NCBI GenBank assembly: GCA_902805475.1
Contig: CADCSX010000009.1
Span: 620,001-684,000 of the forward strand
Reading direction: 5' to 3'
Length of the DNA: 64,000 nt
From: Entonaema liquescens
Taxonomy: Eukaryota > Ascomycota > Sordariomycetes > Xylariales > Xylariaceae
Shown one piece after another: positions 23,217 through 35,048 of this stretch. The translations under genes and the position numbers were made by a program. The notes under the pieces were generated by a model. It was not told the origin of the DNA, made no database searches, and worked only from the letters and a program-made list of their open reading frames with translations. The first letter of the stretch is position 1; every line of letters begins with the position of its first letter.

Positions 23217-23768
23217 TTTTCGAAGTATGTCGATCGATGTCAAAAAAGTTTACAAAAAGGGACACAAAATGCGGATTGCAGAGTTTTTGGTAGACATTAA
23301 CATATAGAAAAGACTAAGTTGAAATCACATTTAATGTATAGGGAATACATCGCGACAACATACTTGATTTGGTAATGCGATGCCCCTTTTCGTTAGAAGA
23401 TCCTCAATTTTTTTCATCGTGAAAAGTCAAACCAAAAACGCCTAACTACTCCATATGCAGGCCTTAGCTTTCCAGTCAGATTTCATGTCAAGGACGCATG
23501 TCAGATACGAACTTGTCCTTCTCAAATCATCTTGGTGAACGATTTGGAATCCTTATTTGTTTGTAAGTTTAATAAGTCTTAGTAGGTAGTTAGGACTAAT
23601 AAGAAAAAGGACTCTCCCCCCTTAACTTAAATGGGTCTAAAAGGAAAAACAACTGATCATTCACCATTTGAGATATGCATGCTAGTTTATATAGTTAAGA
23701 CATATGTCCGATTAGTTTTGGGTAAGCTATAGGCAGAAATAAGTTCTCCGACTCGGATGTCAGATTTA
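23217..23768. other. Spacer upstream of the second Zn2Cys6 gene
   Basis: About 550 bp of AT-rich DNA holding the Zn2Cys6 promoter and the left flank of the MITE, ending in the TTA target duplication at 23766-23768. Confidence 0.5.
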
Positions 23769-24257
23769 GGCCGTGAACGGCTCAGATTTTAAGCCTATGC
23801 TTAAGAAGAAGAAAGATACATCGAGGGCCCATATAAAACAAATGGGACCAAAATGTATTTCTTTTCTTTTGGATTATGACTCGGATAGCCTCAATTATGC
23901 CCTTACTTACCGCTTTCCTATTTTAGAAATAAAGAGCCTCTATAATTAGTCGGAAGCGTAAAAATACAGCAAAAAGCCGTAAACCCCAATTTACAGACTA
24001 GGCTTATTTTCGAATAAGCCCTCCTTCCGAAACGAGTAATTAAAGGGTCCTTTAAACCTTTTTAAGCCTAGCATACTACTACTTCTAGCGCAATACATTA
24101 CTTACAAGGAGTTAACTCAATTTCTATAGGTCAATCCAGAATCTGTAACTTAAATGCTACCTAAAGGGGAAAGGGTTTTTTAACTAGCGTAAAAAATATT
24201 CGAAGGTAAGCTTAAAATCCTATAAGCCTACCGTTAAAATCTGAGCCGTTCACGGCC
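23769..24257. mobile_element. MITE with perfect 24-bp inverted ends, PIF/Harbinger-like
   Basis: The first 24 bases (beginning GGCCGTGAACGG, at 23769-23792) are the exact reverse complement of the last 24 (24234-24257). The element is flanked on both sides by TTA (23766-23768 and 24258-24260). It is 489 bp long, AT-rich inside and has no useful ORF. A 3-bp TTA/TAA duplication with GG-starting ends is the known pattern of PIF/Harbinger elements and their Tourist-like MITEs, so a Harbinger transposase elsewhere in the genome may mobilise it. Perfect ends suggest a fairly recent insertion. No second copy is seen in the window. Confidence 0.85.
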
Positions 24258-26119
24258 TTACTCAAGTCTCTAATTGGTACGTACTAAAATCCGTGACAGG
24301 TACCCAGGAAAGATACCTTATACTATGTTCGCGACATTGAAATTATAGCTGTTTAAACAAGTTTACTCTTTACTCTCTCGCGGTTCGCGAAGTTTTCGGA
24401 CTTATCTGTAAAGCGGTCAGCATAACACTCCTAGCCTGAAATAGGTAGATTGCGCGATTGGTAATTGGCCACGGGGTGTAAAGTATGTAACATCATTTCT
24501 TATACATAGGTATGTACCTAGGTAACTTACTTAGATATATGATTTTTCTGAGTTGCATTTGTGGCTGTGTCGATAAAAGTTGGCTTGCGGGAAATTTTGA
24601 ATGGGATCCTTTCGCCGTATCTGCAGTTTATTTCTACTGACTGATTAGTAGCCGTAGCTTCGAAACTACCTTAATATAGAACTTGTCTCTTTTAGCCCAT
24701 GTAAGAAGGGTGTTACCGATAGCTGTCACCAAATACGCGATTATGCGGATATATTATCTTGCATGTATCGTGTTACTACATGTACCTACATTTATTGAAC
24801 GCGAGCGTCAATGCTTGGTGTGACTGATGCAATGATGCAAAGGTGCAGTATCTGGTAGAGACCATCGAATAGTTAGCCAATCAAAATATTCCATGCTTTA
24901 TATAAAACCCCGGCTAGTGGTCTTTTTTAAGCTTATAGTTGTACATTACGGCGTATTAATGGCTAGGTGCTACACAACCAAAACCCCAAGTGCCGGGCCC
25001 GATAGATTTCACCACCATTAACAGTCTGGTGGCTTGGAATATGTTAGGGACAATGATCTGTAAGGTACCTATCTGTATACATGGTTGAGATAATGTCACA
25101 AATGTCACAAATGTCACAAATAATCAAATTGGGGTGACCTGAGAGGTTTAGGCATCTATCTTTTCATTCAAAGCCCCCATACTCAAAAGGTATGATTCTG
25201 CATACGTCACCCGTTTAATTAAGCTATGGATACTTCAGCCTATTGATCAGATCTTATCGCTTCTTAGCGCGGCATTCGGCACAGGCTTTCAACAAATTTA
25301 TTATGTAAATACAACTTTAGCTAGGTCTAAAATGGTAGCAGTTGCCTTGTTCGCCAAGGGCTGCGAAGCCTCTTCTCCACTGCGTAATGCGGCGCAGTCA
25401 TTTTCTATTACAGCGATTTCAAGTGCTATGGTTCTCCTGTACACAACTCCCTCTTTAATCCTGTCTGCCTGTTCAACTCCACCTCCACCTCCTTAATTCC
25501 AAGTAACAAAACTTCTACGCCCGCACGTAACGCCCGACCGTATGGTATATTCATGCCATTTTTTTATACTTCGTTTTGTTCTTGTCAACTACTTGATTCC
25601 AGCGAACGCGAACCATTAAAATAAGGCAGTATATTAATATAATTGCCCTGGAAGTCTTACGCGTACCTGCAGAATCTGCCAAATAGAGCTTAGTCCACCC
25701 GACCGCGTTCGTCCCGCTTCGACTTTAATCATTCGTACGACTTCGTCACGCCTATATTCTACCTTTCATATTCATAGCTGGTAGTGTTTCAAACCAGCCG
25801 GATCGTATACGAGGAAAAAAAAAAAAAAAAAGCCTTACTCATTTCTTTGGTAGGGCCAGCAATTACGGACCGCTTCATGGGGACAAAGTAGCATGCTTTT
25901 GGTACCCGACAGTACTTCCCCGCAAGATCGTTCCATAGGTGATCTTCAACTCATCGTCTTCCCTGGGATTTGTTATACTACGGTATATCTGGCGGGTGTC
26001 ACGACTCACCAGTCAAGCTGGCATAAAAACAGTAGCCCTCGTTGTGCTACGCGCACTCGGCCTGACTTAAAGTCGGCCTATATATCGTCGTTCGTTTGCG
26101 TTGATGCGCCACCCCATCA
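24258..26119. other. Intergenic between the MITE and the GT69 gene
   Basis: About 1.9 kb. Contents are a 9-bp triple repeat at 25092-25121, an A17 run at 25815-25831 and CT-rich DNA at 25420-25510. The open frame at 25893-26162 overlaps the GT69 start in another frame and is probably its 5' UTR. No gene is supported. Confidence 0.5.
25092..25121. repeat. Triple 9-bp tandem repeat
   Basis: The unit AATGTCACA occurs three times in direct tandem, followed by a partial copy. Too short to infer a role. Confidence 0.85.
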
Positions 26120-27798
26120 ATGCCTAGCTCCATATCATCAGAGAAACGAATCGGCCTCTTAGACGACGATGAGGCTCAAGCCTCGTCGTCTGCTTCTTCA
26201 TCTCTTCTCGGAAACGATGCGCGAAAAGATTTAGAGGCCTCGTCGGAGGAACCAGTCGGATCTGATCAGAGATGGCATAAGCGACTCTTCTCGTGGTGTC
26301 GGGCTCGGCCGAGGGGCCTTCGACGGAAACTGCGGAGAGGCCCTGCGGGTTTAGCTCTCTCATTTCTGAAATACATAATTATAATTATATGTATACTCTT
26401 AATAGGGACACCGATCTTCGCTCCGTCATACACGCGATTACCTCAACACTACCGGGACCTAGAATCTCGATGTCAAGGACCTATTCGAGAAGTAGGGTGT
26501 GCTAATGTCAATAATGAAAAATATTTATCGCCGTCTCTCTTTATGACAAGGAGGGCCATCTAGCAAATGGTTTCTGGGAGAGAGTCTACTGGAGCTAATA
26601 CATCTGCTCGGGGACAACAATGTCTTTCTGAGCATTTACGAGAATGACAGCGGTCCAGAGGGAGCCGCGGCGCTTGAAAGCTTACGACGGCAACTTAGGT
26701 GTAAAAATTATATCGTCAACGATCCCCATGTACCCCTGTCGGACTTCCCAACCGTCACATTACCTGACGAAACCAAGAGGGTGAAGCGTCTAGCTTACTT
26801 GTCCGAAATGCGGAATCGAGCCTTGCGACCGCTCGACCGGCTCGATCCGAGTATCGGGACAATCCAATATGACAAGATCCTTTTCCTGAACGATGTTGTA
26901 TTTCACGCGATGGAAGCAGCACATCTTCTTTTCAGTACTAACGCCGAGTCTGATGGACGTTCGCATTATTTATCAGCATGTGCTGTTGATTTCTGGACAC
27001 CATTGAAGTTTTACGACCTCTACGTCACTCGCGACTACGAAGGTTATTCCGCTGGATTACCCTTCTTCCCAGTATTCCTTAATGCTGGTGAAGGGGTATC
27101 GAGGTCCGCTATACTGAATCAAGAGGACGCTGTCCCTGTGCAGGCCTGTTGGAGCGGAATGGTGGCGATGCAGGCAAAATATATACAGAATTTGAATGAA
27201 ACCTTACCGAACTCTCACTTTCAGGATATTAGTAGTTATGTTATCGACCCTGCGAAGCCACACAACGTCACGGCACCGGTTCGCTTCCGCTACGAACCCG
27301 AGCTTTTCTTCGATGCTTGCGAATGCTGTTTATTTCACGCCGATGTGTCGCGGGTGGCCCAGAAGGCTGGAGACAAAGAGTTAGGGATATATATGAACCC
27401 CTACGTTCGAGTTGCCTATACCGAAAACACTCTCTCCTGGCTACCTTTGGTTCGAAGGTTCGAGCGGTTGTTTAGTATCCCACACGCCTTAATATCACGC
27501 ATGCTATCCTTGCCAACACGTAACCCGCATCGCACGGTCCAAGAGGGTGATGTTTTTACAGAGGAGATTTGGGTTGGAGAAGGGAATGCCGGCCATTGGC
27601 AATTAGTACAACGCGAAGGTCGCAACGGGATGTTTTGTGGGGTAAGGGAAATGCAAGCTATAAAGCTTGGTAAGTTTCTACAAGATCTCTTCCGTGCTGT
27701 TGATTATACTAACTCGATACTTAGACGAGCGTGATGAAGACAAGAACTGGGAGAATATCAAAATCCCTGCTGGCCAGGTAATGCACTTTCCCACATAA
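26120..27798 (+). CDS. GT69 alpha-1,3-mannosyltransferase (CAP59/CMT1 family), two frame breaks
   Basis: Exons 26120-27669 and 27725-27798 (stop TAA). This is a type II membrane protein: an acidic Ser-rich cytosolic head, one transmembrane segment at about residues 81-101 (YIIIIICILLIGTPIF), then a luminal domain. Family marks are CANVNNEK, HLLGDNNVFLSIYENDSGPE, KRLAYLSEMRNRALRPL, KILFLNDVVF (metal-binding region), ACAVDFW and QACWSGMVAM. CAP59-like enzymes add alpha-1,3-mannose in the Golgi for capsule or wall glycans. Two single-base gaps, at the AAAAA of 26517-26521 and the GGG of 26576-26578, split the frame into three; restoring one base at each gives a continuous 541-residue protein. 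The clean match on both sides argues for sequence error. Confidence 0.87.
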
Positions 27799-29760
27799 CA
27801 CGGAGAGGTGCAACGGTCAGGTGAGAAGTGGGACCCAATGGTGAGTTGGAGAATAAGAGAAGAGGCCGAGAAAGCTCGCAAGAAGCAGCAGCTCGAATCT
27901 TCTTGAGTCTCCCAACGCACCGGCAAATCATTGAAAGTCACCCTTGGTGAGAGCAAGACGCTTTCTCTGGAGTTCCATCAGCAACTGTTGCACCGCATAA
28001 GTGTATTGAATGAAATCGGATCAGGCACAATTCTACGGTTACAGCTATTGGTTGTAATGCTTGGAGTAACGACACTAAACTCTGTCGTCTCCTAGGTTAT
28101 ATATATGAGAGATAGAAATGCCGAGAAGGACGCAAACTATCTTGGTCAGAGTCGACCGCTATAGTAGAGAGATGCGTTGGACTACTCGGCACGGACATTG
28201 ATACTAGCTTCGCTAGGCTCCCTCGTAGGAGGGTTGTATTAAATGTTCTGATGAAAGAAATATTATCTATTTAGTAAGAGGAAGGCCTCAGGAAAAGGTG
28301 CAAAGCTAGACCATCTCTTGTTAAAGACAGCTACGGAGATGCTGTATACTGTATTCAGGGTAAACCATCAGTTTTAATGACACATAGAATACAGAGATAG
28401 GAAGTAATCAATTACCATGTTCAGATAAAGCGATAGCGCCTGTTGTAAATAATAAGCTCGAGGATAATGAAATGAAAGCAAGGTACCCGAAGCTAACTTG
28501 ACAGAGTCCAGAAACGCATCTGATTACTAAGACACATTTTACCCCTTTTCTTCCTACGCACATTTCTGCCCGTGCATAAGTACATAATGTACCAAGGTAA
28601 GTCACTCCTCTCGAGAACACGACCAAAAGGCAACACGTACCGTTCAATACGAAACTTAAACATCCTTTTAACTAGCAACATTTATAACCAGTTAAGTGAT
28701 CGCGTTGACGTGGATTATTGAAGCCCGAAAAGAACAGCCACTCTTACGTTCGTTCAGGAGAACCTCCTTATCTTATACTTCAAGAAGGATGTACCATGGA
28801 TAAATTATGCTAATTCTACACGGGAGAGCGAAGAGGGCAATAGAGGGTACTGGAAGTAAAGTTGTGATAACTTGTAGTTAGCTTATGATTTTGACTAGCT
28901 TCGTCAACTTGGCAGAAGCCTAGAACAAACCTAATAACTGTAGTTACTGCCATCAATATATTCGATATTTTAAGTCTGTTGTAAGGTCAATCATAATTCA
29001 CGCCGATGTGCTAGAGATAGTGAACATTTCTCCTAACGGGCTTAAGCAACATCCAGAATCAATGAATGCGATGGATATTTAAAACAGGTACATAGGTAGG
29101 TAAGGATCAAGTTATCATAAACTCTAATTAAACAACCGAGGCAACAGTTGAAATGGTCTCTTATAAAGCAAACCGAGTTGATTAAATTTCAGGAACCAGA
29201 TGAGACCCCAGTAGGACTACATAATATATTACTTGCATTGTGTCTGTCCCAATTGTGCGTGCCGTATATCGAAATACTTGCCCTAGGGCCAAGACGCCCG
29301 ATAACTTGTCCACGTCATGAATTTCCCGCCAAATTCATAGCATGAGCTTATAAATCCATCGTATGATGAGTCGATAGTTACCACACTAGTCATCGGCTCT
29401 GAAAATAAGGAAAGTCAACCTTCTCAATTCTCTTGGCCGTGGCCACATTGGAAGTGGCGCGCTTGAAGGGACAGGCCATCAACGGAACAGGGTTAGAAAC
29501 GTCTAGGGTAGAGATACAGACTAGATTGTTGGGAATTCCAACAAATCAGGAGAATTGAGACAGCGTGATGGCTGCATTTGGGTTTGACGCCGTAAAAAAT
29601 AAGAACATATCCCGGCTTAAAATCCCATATAGGAGGAACCCGGCACGTCAAGCTAGAAGCCAGTGGGTGATATAACCCGGAACAATCACCTCACATCATC
29701 GAGGTTATGGCCTGGGCTGTATGTAGATGGAATCGGTAGTGATGGTGAACAGCAGCTAAT
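27799..29760. other. Intergenic between the GT69 and H1-like genes
   Basis: About 2 kb with no supported gene. The open frames at 28408-28681 and 29148-29345 are short and without domains. The sequence is AT-rich with no repeat pair that I could find. Confidence 0.5.
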
Positions 29761-30350
29761 CTATTTAGCAGCCGTCTTGGGCTTGGCCACGGTCTGCGGA
29801 TTCAGTTAATACAAATGCTCGTCGGTTCCTTATTGGCTTAGGAATAGTCACCTTCTTGACCTTCTCTTCTGCCTTCTCTGCTTTTTCTTCTACTTTCTTA
29901 ACAGCAGCTTTAACCTAGATCCAACGTTAGAGGACAGGTAAATATCAAACGTTATATAGCGATGTATGATTCATCTAACGCCCAAACGAACAAACACAAG
30001 GTCCAAAAGACCTCACGCGGGGATGAGCAAGAGTAGTAGAAAGGCTGGAAAAGGTCAAGCCCCATCAAAGCTTCTCAACAATAGGCCATATGATACAGTA
30101 GCATAAAAAGCGAAGATAATGGAAAACTTACCTTAGTCGCGACACCGTCCTTCTTCGGTGCCGTAGATTTCTTCTTGGTCACACCAGTCGGCTTTGCAGC
30201 CTTCACCTTTGGAGCAGGCTTGGTGCCGGTGGTAGGCGACTTCTTGACCCTGGGCTTAGTAGTGCGCTTAATAGCGGGCGCAGTGTCAACAGTTTGAAAA
30301 ACGCGCGGCTTTGAATTGCCTGTGGCAGATCGCGTTCCTTCGCGGGGCAT
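29761..30350 (-). CDS. Small lysine/proline-rich basic protein, histone H1-tail-like
   Basis: Three phase-0 exons, 30132-30350, 29852-29914 and 29761-29793, give 104 residues. The introns are 217 and 58 nt. The protein starts MPREGTRSATGNSKPRVFQT and is then dominated by K, P, A and T with KPTGVTKKK- and AKPK-like motifs. The second exon encodes a short amphipathic, coiled-coil-like helix (KKVEEKAEKAEEKVKK) and the tiny third exon ends TVAKPKTAAK. This looks like the tail of a linker histone but has no winged-helix globular domain. Nucleic-acid binding is likely from charge alone; the role is unknown. The last two exons are too short to be seen as open frames. Confidence 0.72.
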
Positions 30351-32422
30351 CTTGGCTATTTAATTAAGAGAAAATTGAAATGAATCCTATATCAAATGTT
30401 AGAACAGAGGGTAGTGCGACCGATGAAGCTGTGGAATCCACGGAGCGACTTAGGATGCGGATGGGAAATGCAATGCGACCGGGAACAGAGATGGGCGTGG
30501 AGAGTAGGGAGTTGGGTTAGGCAGCTTACAAGGACTTTAGAGCGGTGAGTGGAGAGAACTGCGAAAATCCGTAAAATAAATGGACGGATTGAATTTGGTA
30601 AAATTTGTTTACGCGATTTTGAATAGTTACAGATTAAAAAGAATAGTAGAAAATAAAAAGTTGTGAAAGAGGAGAAAAGAATAAAATCGATGGGGAGGGT
30701 GAGGGAGAGGCAGGATTAAGAGCGAAGAAGAAAACCAAATGGCAGCAAGGTGATTAGGGCAGGTACCTACATGAGGTGTGTTGTTGTTCTTGCCGTGCCT
30801 AGACACTGATTCGATAAATTCGATAGCTCCTCCTTTGGCAACACCACCCAACCTAGCCGAAATAATACCTCGAATAATACCTTGAACAAGGTAATAATAG
30901 TAATTAAAAAATCAGAGTGACAGCATGTCGCATAAACAGACCCGGCTAATCAGGTCTAGAATTGGTCCGATGTGATCAAAGGGGGGGGTAAGGAGAAAAA
31001 AAAAGATGGGAAGATGGGAAGATGGGATCGAAAAGGTTGGGACGCATAAGTTTGATAGTACAATGTTGTCTGTGATTGCCTGGAAAACCACTTTACTGCC
31101 CTCCTCTTTCCGCAATCTTGTTCTTTCCGACTTTGATACCTCCTTCTTTTTATTAATCAGAAATCTATTTCCCGTTGTTTTTATTTTGTTAGTTTTTTTT
31201 TCTAACCTTCTTCATCATTTTCCATATCAACTACTTTTAAATCTTCAGCGCATACGATTGATTTTTTAATCGCGCGTTTTACACATTTCCTATCATTGAT
31301 AGCACCATATTTCCCTAAATTTGAACTAAGAGTATATATGCCATATATTAGTACCTTACATACCCATTCCATTCCACTTCTAACCTGGGTCTCCCAACTC
31401 AACCACGACCACGTTCGATCATTTCACTGGTGCATGAGCGCTGCCGCGCGCCTGGAGATTTACCTGGTACCATGTGAAGCAATGCGACAGATAAAATGAA
31501 GAGACAACGAGCTGATTTGACGTCCTCCCCGATTGAATTTGTCTAGCTATTATCTATCATATAACATATAATCATTTTTGATCATCTTAGGATCGTCGTC
31601 CAGGACTTGTCGGGAACAGACGGAACAGTTGGCATAGCCGTCCTACTCAGATCCCCTCACTCACCATCCCTCCATCATTTCTCCCCTGCTGTTTTCGCGC
31701 GTCCCAGCATGGTGTATCTCAACTGACAGGCCATCCTCAGCAGACCATTGGAAGGAAACCAATTCCTGATCCTATGTTTATCGTTTTAGACTATCTATAC
31801 TATTCTTTCCCGCATTCTTACCCCCGATCCCCGGTATAAGACCCCTCGTCGCAATTGATGTAGTCACATCATGCCTCAGCTGTTTTACGACATTTCTACC
31901 TAGACGCTTGGCATGATTCTACATTTGAGTTTTGTATCATCACATTTGCTAAATGAGTAAGATTCAAAAACGAGACTCCGGAATCGAAATTCGGTACCTA
32001 TTGGTATTGTAGGTCTTTACTCATCATTCAAGCCTATCCCCAACGATATATGGTTCCTTTGCGGTATGCCATGTTGCTAACCCCAGGGCTTGCCACTTTC
32101 GAATATACTCAGCCTCCAAGTTATCCACATCTAGGTTGTTTACTCACTAAACCTATTATTGCACCCTTCCGGTCACGATTATAATGCATCATCGGTGTCC
32201 CTGCACTCTCTTGGAACTAGAGTTTCTGACCATAGCTTTATGTTATTTCAATGGAATACTTCAATTTGAAGCCGTAGATAAATGAAAGGCAATCTATACT
32301 TCCAGTCGCTTGACAATATTTCGTGTCTCTAGATACGCAGGAAACAGCCACCTCTCTCCCTCTTGTCGCATCATTTCAGATGCCGACAGTGGCCCAAACC
32401 CCCACTAACTATTAATTAACCC
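30351..32422. other. Long intergenic region with CT-rich tracts
   Basis: 2.1 kb upstream of the H1-like gene and downstream of the SDR gene. It contains A/G-rich DNA at 30420-30720, a GGGGGGGG then A9 tract near 30981-31004, an 8-bp repeat at 31005-31027 and CT-rich stretches at 31640-31700. The open frames are low-complexity and not convincing. A long 5' UTR or non-coding transcript is possible but not shown. Confidence 0.45.
31005..31027. repeat. GATGGGAA triple tandem repeat
   Basis: Three tandem copies of the 8-bp unit GATGGGAA (the last one short by one base) follow directly after a purine-only tract. Confidence 0.85.
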
Positions 32423-33487
32423 TTAGTCACCTATCGTGAATTCCTCAATGTTGGCATCAGAACATTCTACCTGGAACAAGGCTATTGTCTCATCCCATAA
32501 CTTATTTTGGACCTCCCTACCCTTGGTCGACGATACAAACCCGGGGACTCTGAGGGGATTCATTAGTTGGAGAAGCACAACTAACGTTGCGAGAATCGGC
32601 TTAACTTACGGCTTGATCCTTTGCTCGCTTAAATATTCACCGTGACTATCCGGGTGTCGCACCACAGCATCTGTTAAGTGGTAGGCCCCCTCGGCGCTAG
32701 TCCATGCCAGAAATCTCGACGCCCATTCCGCAAATGCATCTCCACGATGGAACGCACTTTGGCAAGAGCCGGGGTTGAGAGTGTTGAGGATGATATCGGC
32801 AGAGTCGAGACGGGCAGCGAGGGCACGAGTCCACAGCAGATCCAACAGCTTTGAAAGGCTGTATCGACTTACACCAGGGGCAAATGAAGCCGGATCGTCG
32901 AGCCAAGCAATGATGCCCTTTTCACTTTTAGGCTCTAGGATATCCTGAACGGGGGCGGAGAATGCGACGCTGGACGCTGTGATGGTCATTCGACCAGGCT
33001 TTCCCGTCTGCCGGGCTGTCCGTCGCAGTGGTTCCACAAGTAACAGTGAGAGCAGTGCCGTGCCGAGGTGGTTGATTTGGACGTGTGCCTCATGACCTGT
33101 TGGCGAACGAGTAAACTCGAGCCGCTTCAGCCCTGCATTTAGCAGCACAAGGTCAAGGCGATCGAGCTCAGTGTTCACACGCTTAGCAAATGCCACCATA
33201 CTTATCCACGACTCCTGATCCAATTGCCATACCAGGATCTCGCATTCAGGTGCCTCCCGGAGAATTTCAGCTTTTGCTGCCTCTCCTTTGGATAGATCGC
33301 GCACAGCTAGGATCAGTTTCGATACCCCGTGGGATGCCAGTTCCTTGGCAGCTTCGAAGCCTAGACCAACATTCGACCCCGTCACGATGGCTGTTAGCCC
33401 ATCGAGTCGAATATCATCGGGGAGTGGCTGCGGCTTGAATGTCAGCTGGTACCAGATCATCTCAAGAAAGTTCCAAAGATTCGACAT
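32423..33487 (-). CDS. Short-chain dehydrogenase/reductase, retinol-dehydrogenase-like
   Basis: Exon 1 (32610-33487) and exon 2 (32423-32549) give 334 residues; the 60-nt intron has a CTAAT branch and restores a normal SDR C-terminus ending EEFTIGD. The cofactor loop is TGSNVGLG (36-43), followed by LNAGL (116-120), a Ser cluster ITASSVA and the catalytic YSLSK (Y209, K213). An arginine after the second strand (AVRD, 61-64) favours NADP(H). These enzymes oxidise or reduce hydroxyl or keto groups of lipids or secondary metabolites; the substrate cannot be inferred. The N-terminal stretch FLEMIWYQLTF is hydrophobic and could anchor it to a membrane. No biosynthetic neighbours are adjacent. Confidence 0.92.
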
Positions 33488-34325
33488 GGTGTCTCAATTC
33501 TAAGCCTTATAAGTAAATATTTTGACAGCTTCGTGATTCCTTTAGTACCTAATTCTGCTTTTTATATAGTCACTAGATTCAATATTCGATGAATATATTT
33601 CTTCTTTTGGAAAAATAGTATAGCGAGAGACTTGGTAGTGTCTCTTAGGGGAATCTGTTATAAGTGCTGCATAGATCCAAAAAATAATGGTGTAACGATA
33701 CAAGTCTTAGCTCTAGTAGAGAGAAAATAATATATTAATCTACGAAGCTCAAGTAAAAATATGAATCCAAACTTCATCTTTCTGGTCTATTTATATAGTA
33801 TTTCACTGTCGTATATACTACGACTCGTTTTAGGAGTGCCAAGGTGAGTTATACTTACGTTAAACGGAGATTGCTGGAGATAAAATAGTCCAAGAGAAAT
33901 TCGGACAGTATCGACCAATGAAAATGATTCATGTGCTGGTTTATCCCCTTTTGCCGCGGGGAGATTATTCGTCCGTGTCCGGACTGTATGAACCTAAAAG
34001 GAGAAATACTACCTGCTTGCGTTCCGATAAGCCCTACTAACTCCAGTACTATAGCGCTAATATGCGACGGCTATAGTGCATTCAGAGGCACATAAAATAA
34101 GATATAATTAATGGCAACTTTTGAAGGGCATACAACTTCACAGAATTTAATTAAGTAAATATCAAGTAGGTATCTATCTATTTTCCCTACCTTTCTTTTT
34201 TAACTAACTATTCTGCCGTCAAAGGGCCATGAACTATTTCTGGCTATCTTGAACCCTAAAAGAGTAGACCGCGTACTGTACCGGCAACATTGTCAGTCTA
34301 TTCTTGCTAGGAGACTCACGCCCGC
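33488..34325. other. Intergenic, SDR promoter side
   Basis: 838 bp of AT-rich DNA containing the SDR promoter. No gene is seen. Confidence 0.6.
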
Positions 34326-35048
34326 CTACTTGGTTTGAGGCGAATTATAGGTGGTGCCTTGATTAGTATTCCGTTGTCTTTGACGGTTTGGCGTAGGCCC
34401 TACTGGATCACCATCAGCACCCCTGGTCGAATCTTGTCCGTTCGATCTTACACCCGGAAAATGCGGGGGCCGGGGCGGCGGCCACGAGAACATGGTGTTG
34501 CGGGAACGCGCAGCCCAAGCCGGAACTTGATCAGGTCCGACCAGTTGAAAGTCCCAGGGATTAGGCCCAAGATCAGACGGAGGGAAAACGCGACGGAAAG
34601 GCTTCCCGTCAGGACCTACGGACGGGCTCCTGTATAATTGATATGGGAAAGGCTTCTCAAACGGGTTCGACTCTCTGTCAGACTGAAGAGAGGGTGGCTG
34701 CGCTATTACCGGAAGCACTGGTGGTTCCGCCGGTCGTGTTTTCTGCTGGGGTGGCTCTATTGGTGTTTGAGCAGGCACCGGTGGTCCCGTCGGCAGTGTT
34801 CTCTGCTGAGGTAGCCCTACTGGCGTTTGAACAGGCACCGGTGGCCATGTTGGTAGTGTTCTCTGCTGGGGTGGGTTTATTGGCGTTTGAGTAGGCACCG
34901 CTCGCCCTATCGGCTCGAGGTTCCCGGGGATACTCTTCACTTGATTATCAGGTTTTACATTGGCTCGTCTATTAACGGACCATGATCTATCGCCTCTCCA
35001 AGCCATTTTCAATGTGCTGATGGGCTTTGCAATAGAGTGATTGGGCAA
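34326..35048 (-). CDS. Proline-rich protein with three 20-residue repeats
   Basis: A single open frame of 240 residues. Residues 51-110 are three tandem 20-residue units of the form VPxQTPxxxPQQ(R/K)T(L)PxxPP, and the rest is also rich in P, R and Q with short PPRPPHFPG and DGKPFRRVFPPSDLGPNPW segments. There is no signal peptide, membrane segment or known domain. The repeat is conserved more at the protein than the base level, which supports real translation. Function unknown. It may be a low-complexity scaffold or an extracellular-matrix-like protein retained in the cell. An intron near the start cannot be ruled out. Confidence 0.6.
   Translation of the reverse strand: MPNHSIAKPISTLKMAWRGDRSWSVNRRANVKPDNQVKSIPGNLEPIGRAVPTQTPINPPQQRTLPTWPPVPVQTPVGLPQQRTLPTGPPVPAQTPIEPPQQKTRPAEPPVLPVIAQPPSLQSDRESNPFEKPFPYQLYRSPSVGPDGKPFRRVFPPSDLGPNPWDFQLVGPDQVPAWAARSRNTMFSWPPPRPPHFPGVRSNGQDSTRGADGDPVGPTPNRQRQRNTNQGTTYNSPQTK
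34719..34898 (-). repeat. 60-bp coding tandem repeat, three copies
   Basis: Three adjacent 60-bp units encode the 20-residue proline repeats at residues 51-70, 71-90 and 91-110 of the proline-rich protein. Copies are similar but not identical, so the array is not brand new. Confidence 0.85.

Noticed and set aside
25893..26162. 89-residue open frame overlapping the GT69 start
   Set aside because: It overlaps the well-supported GT69 N-terminus in a different frame and has no domain.
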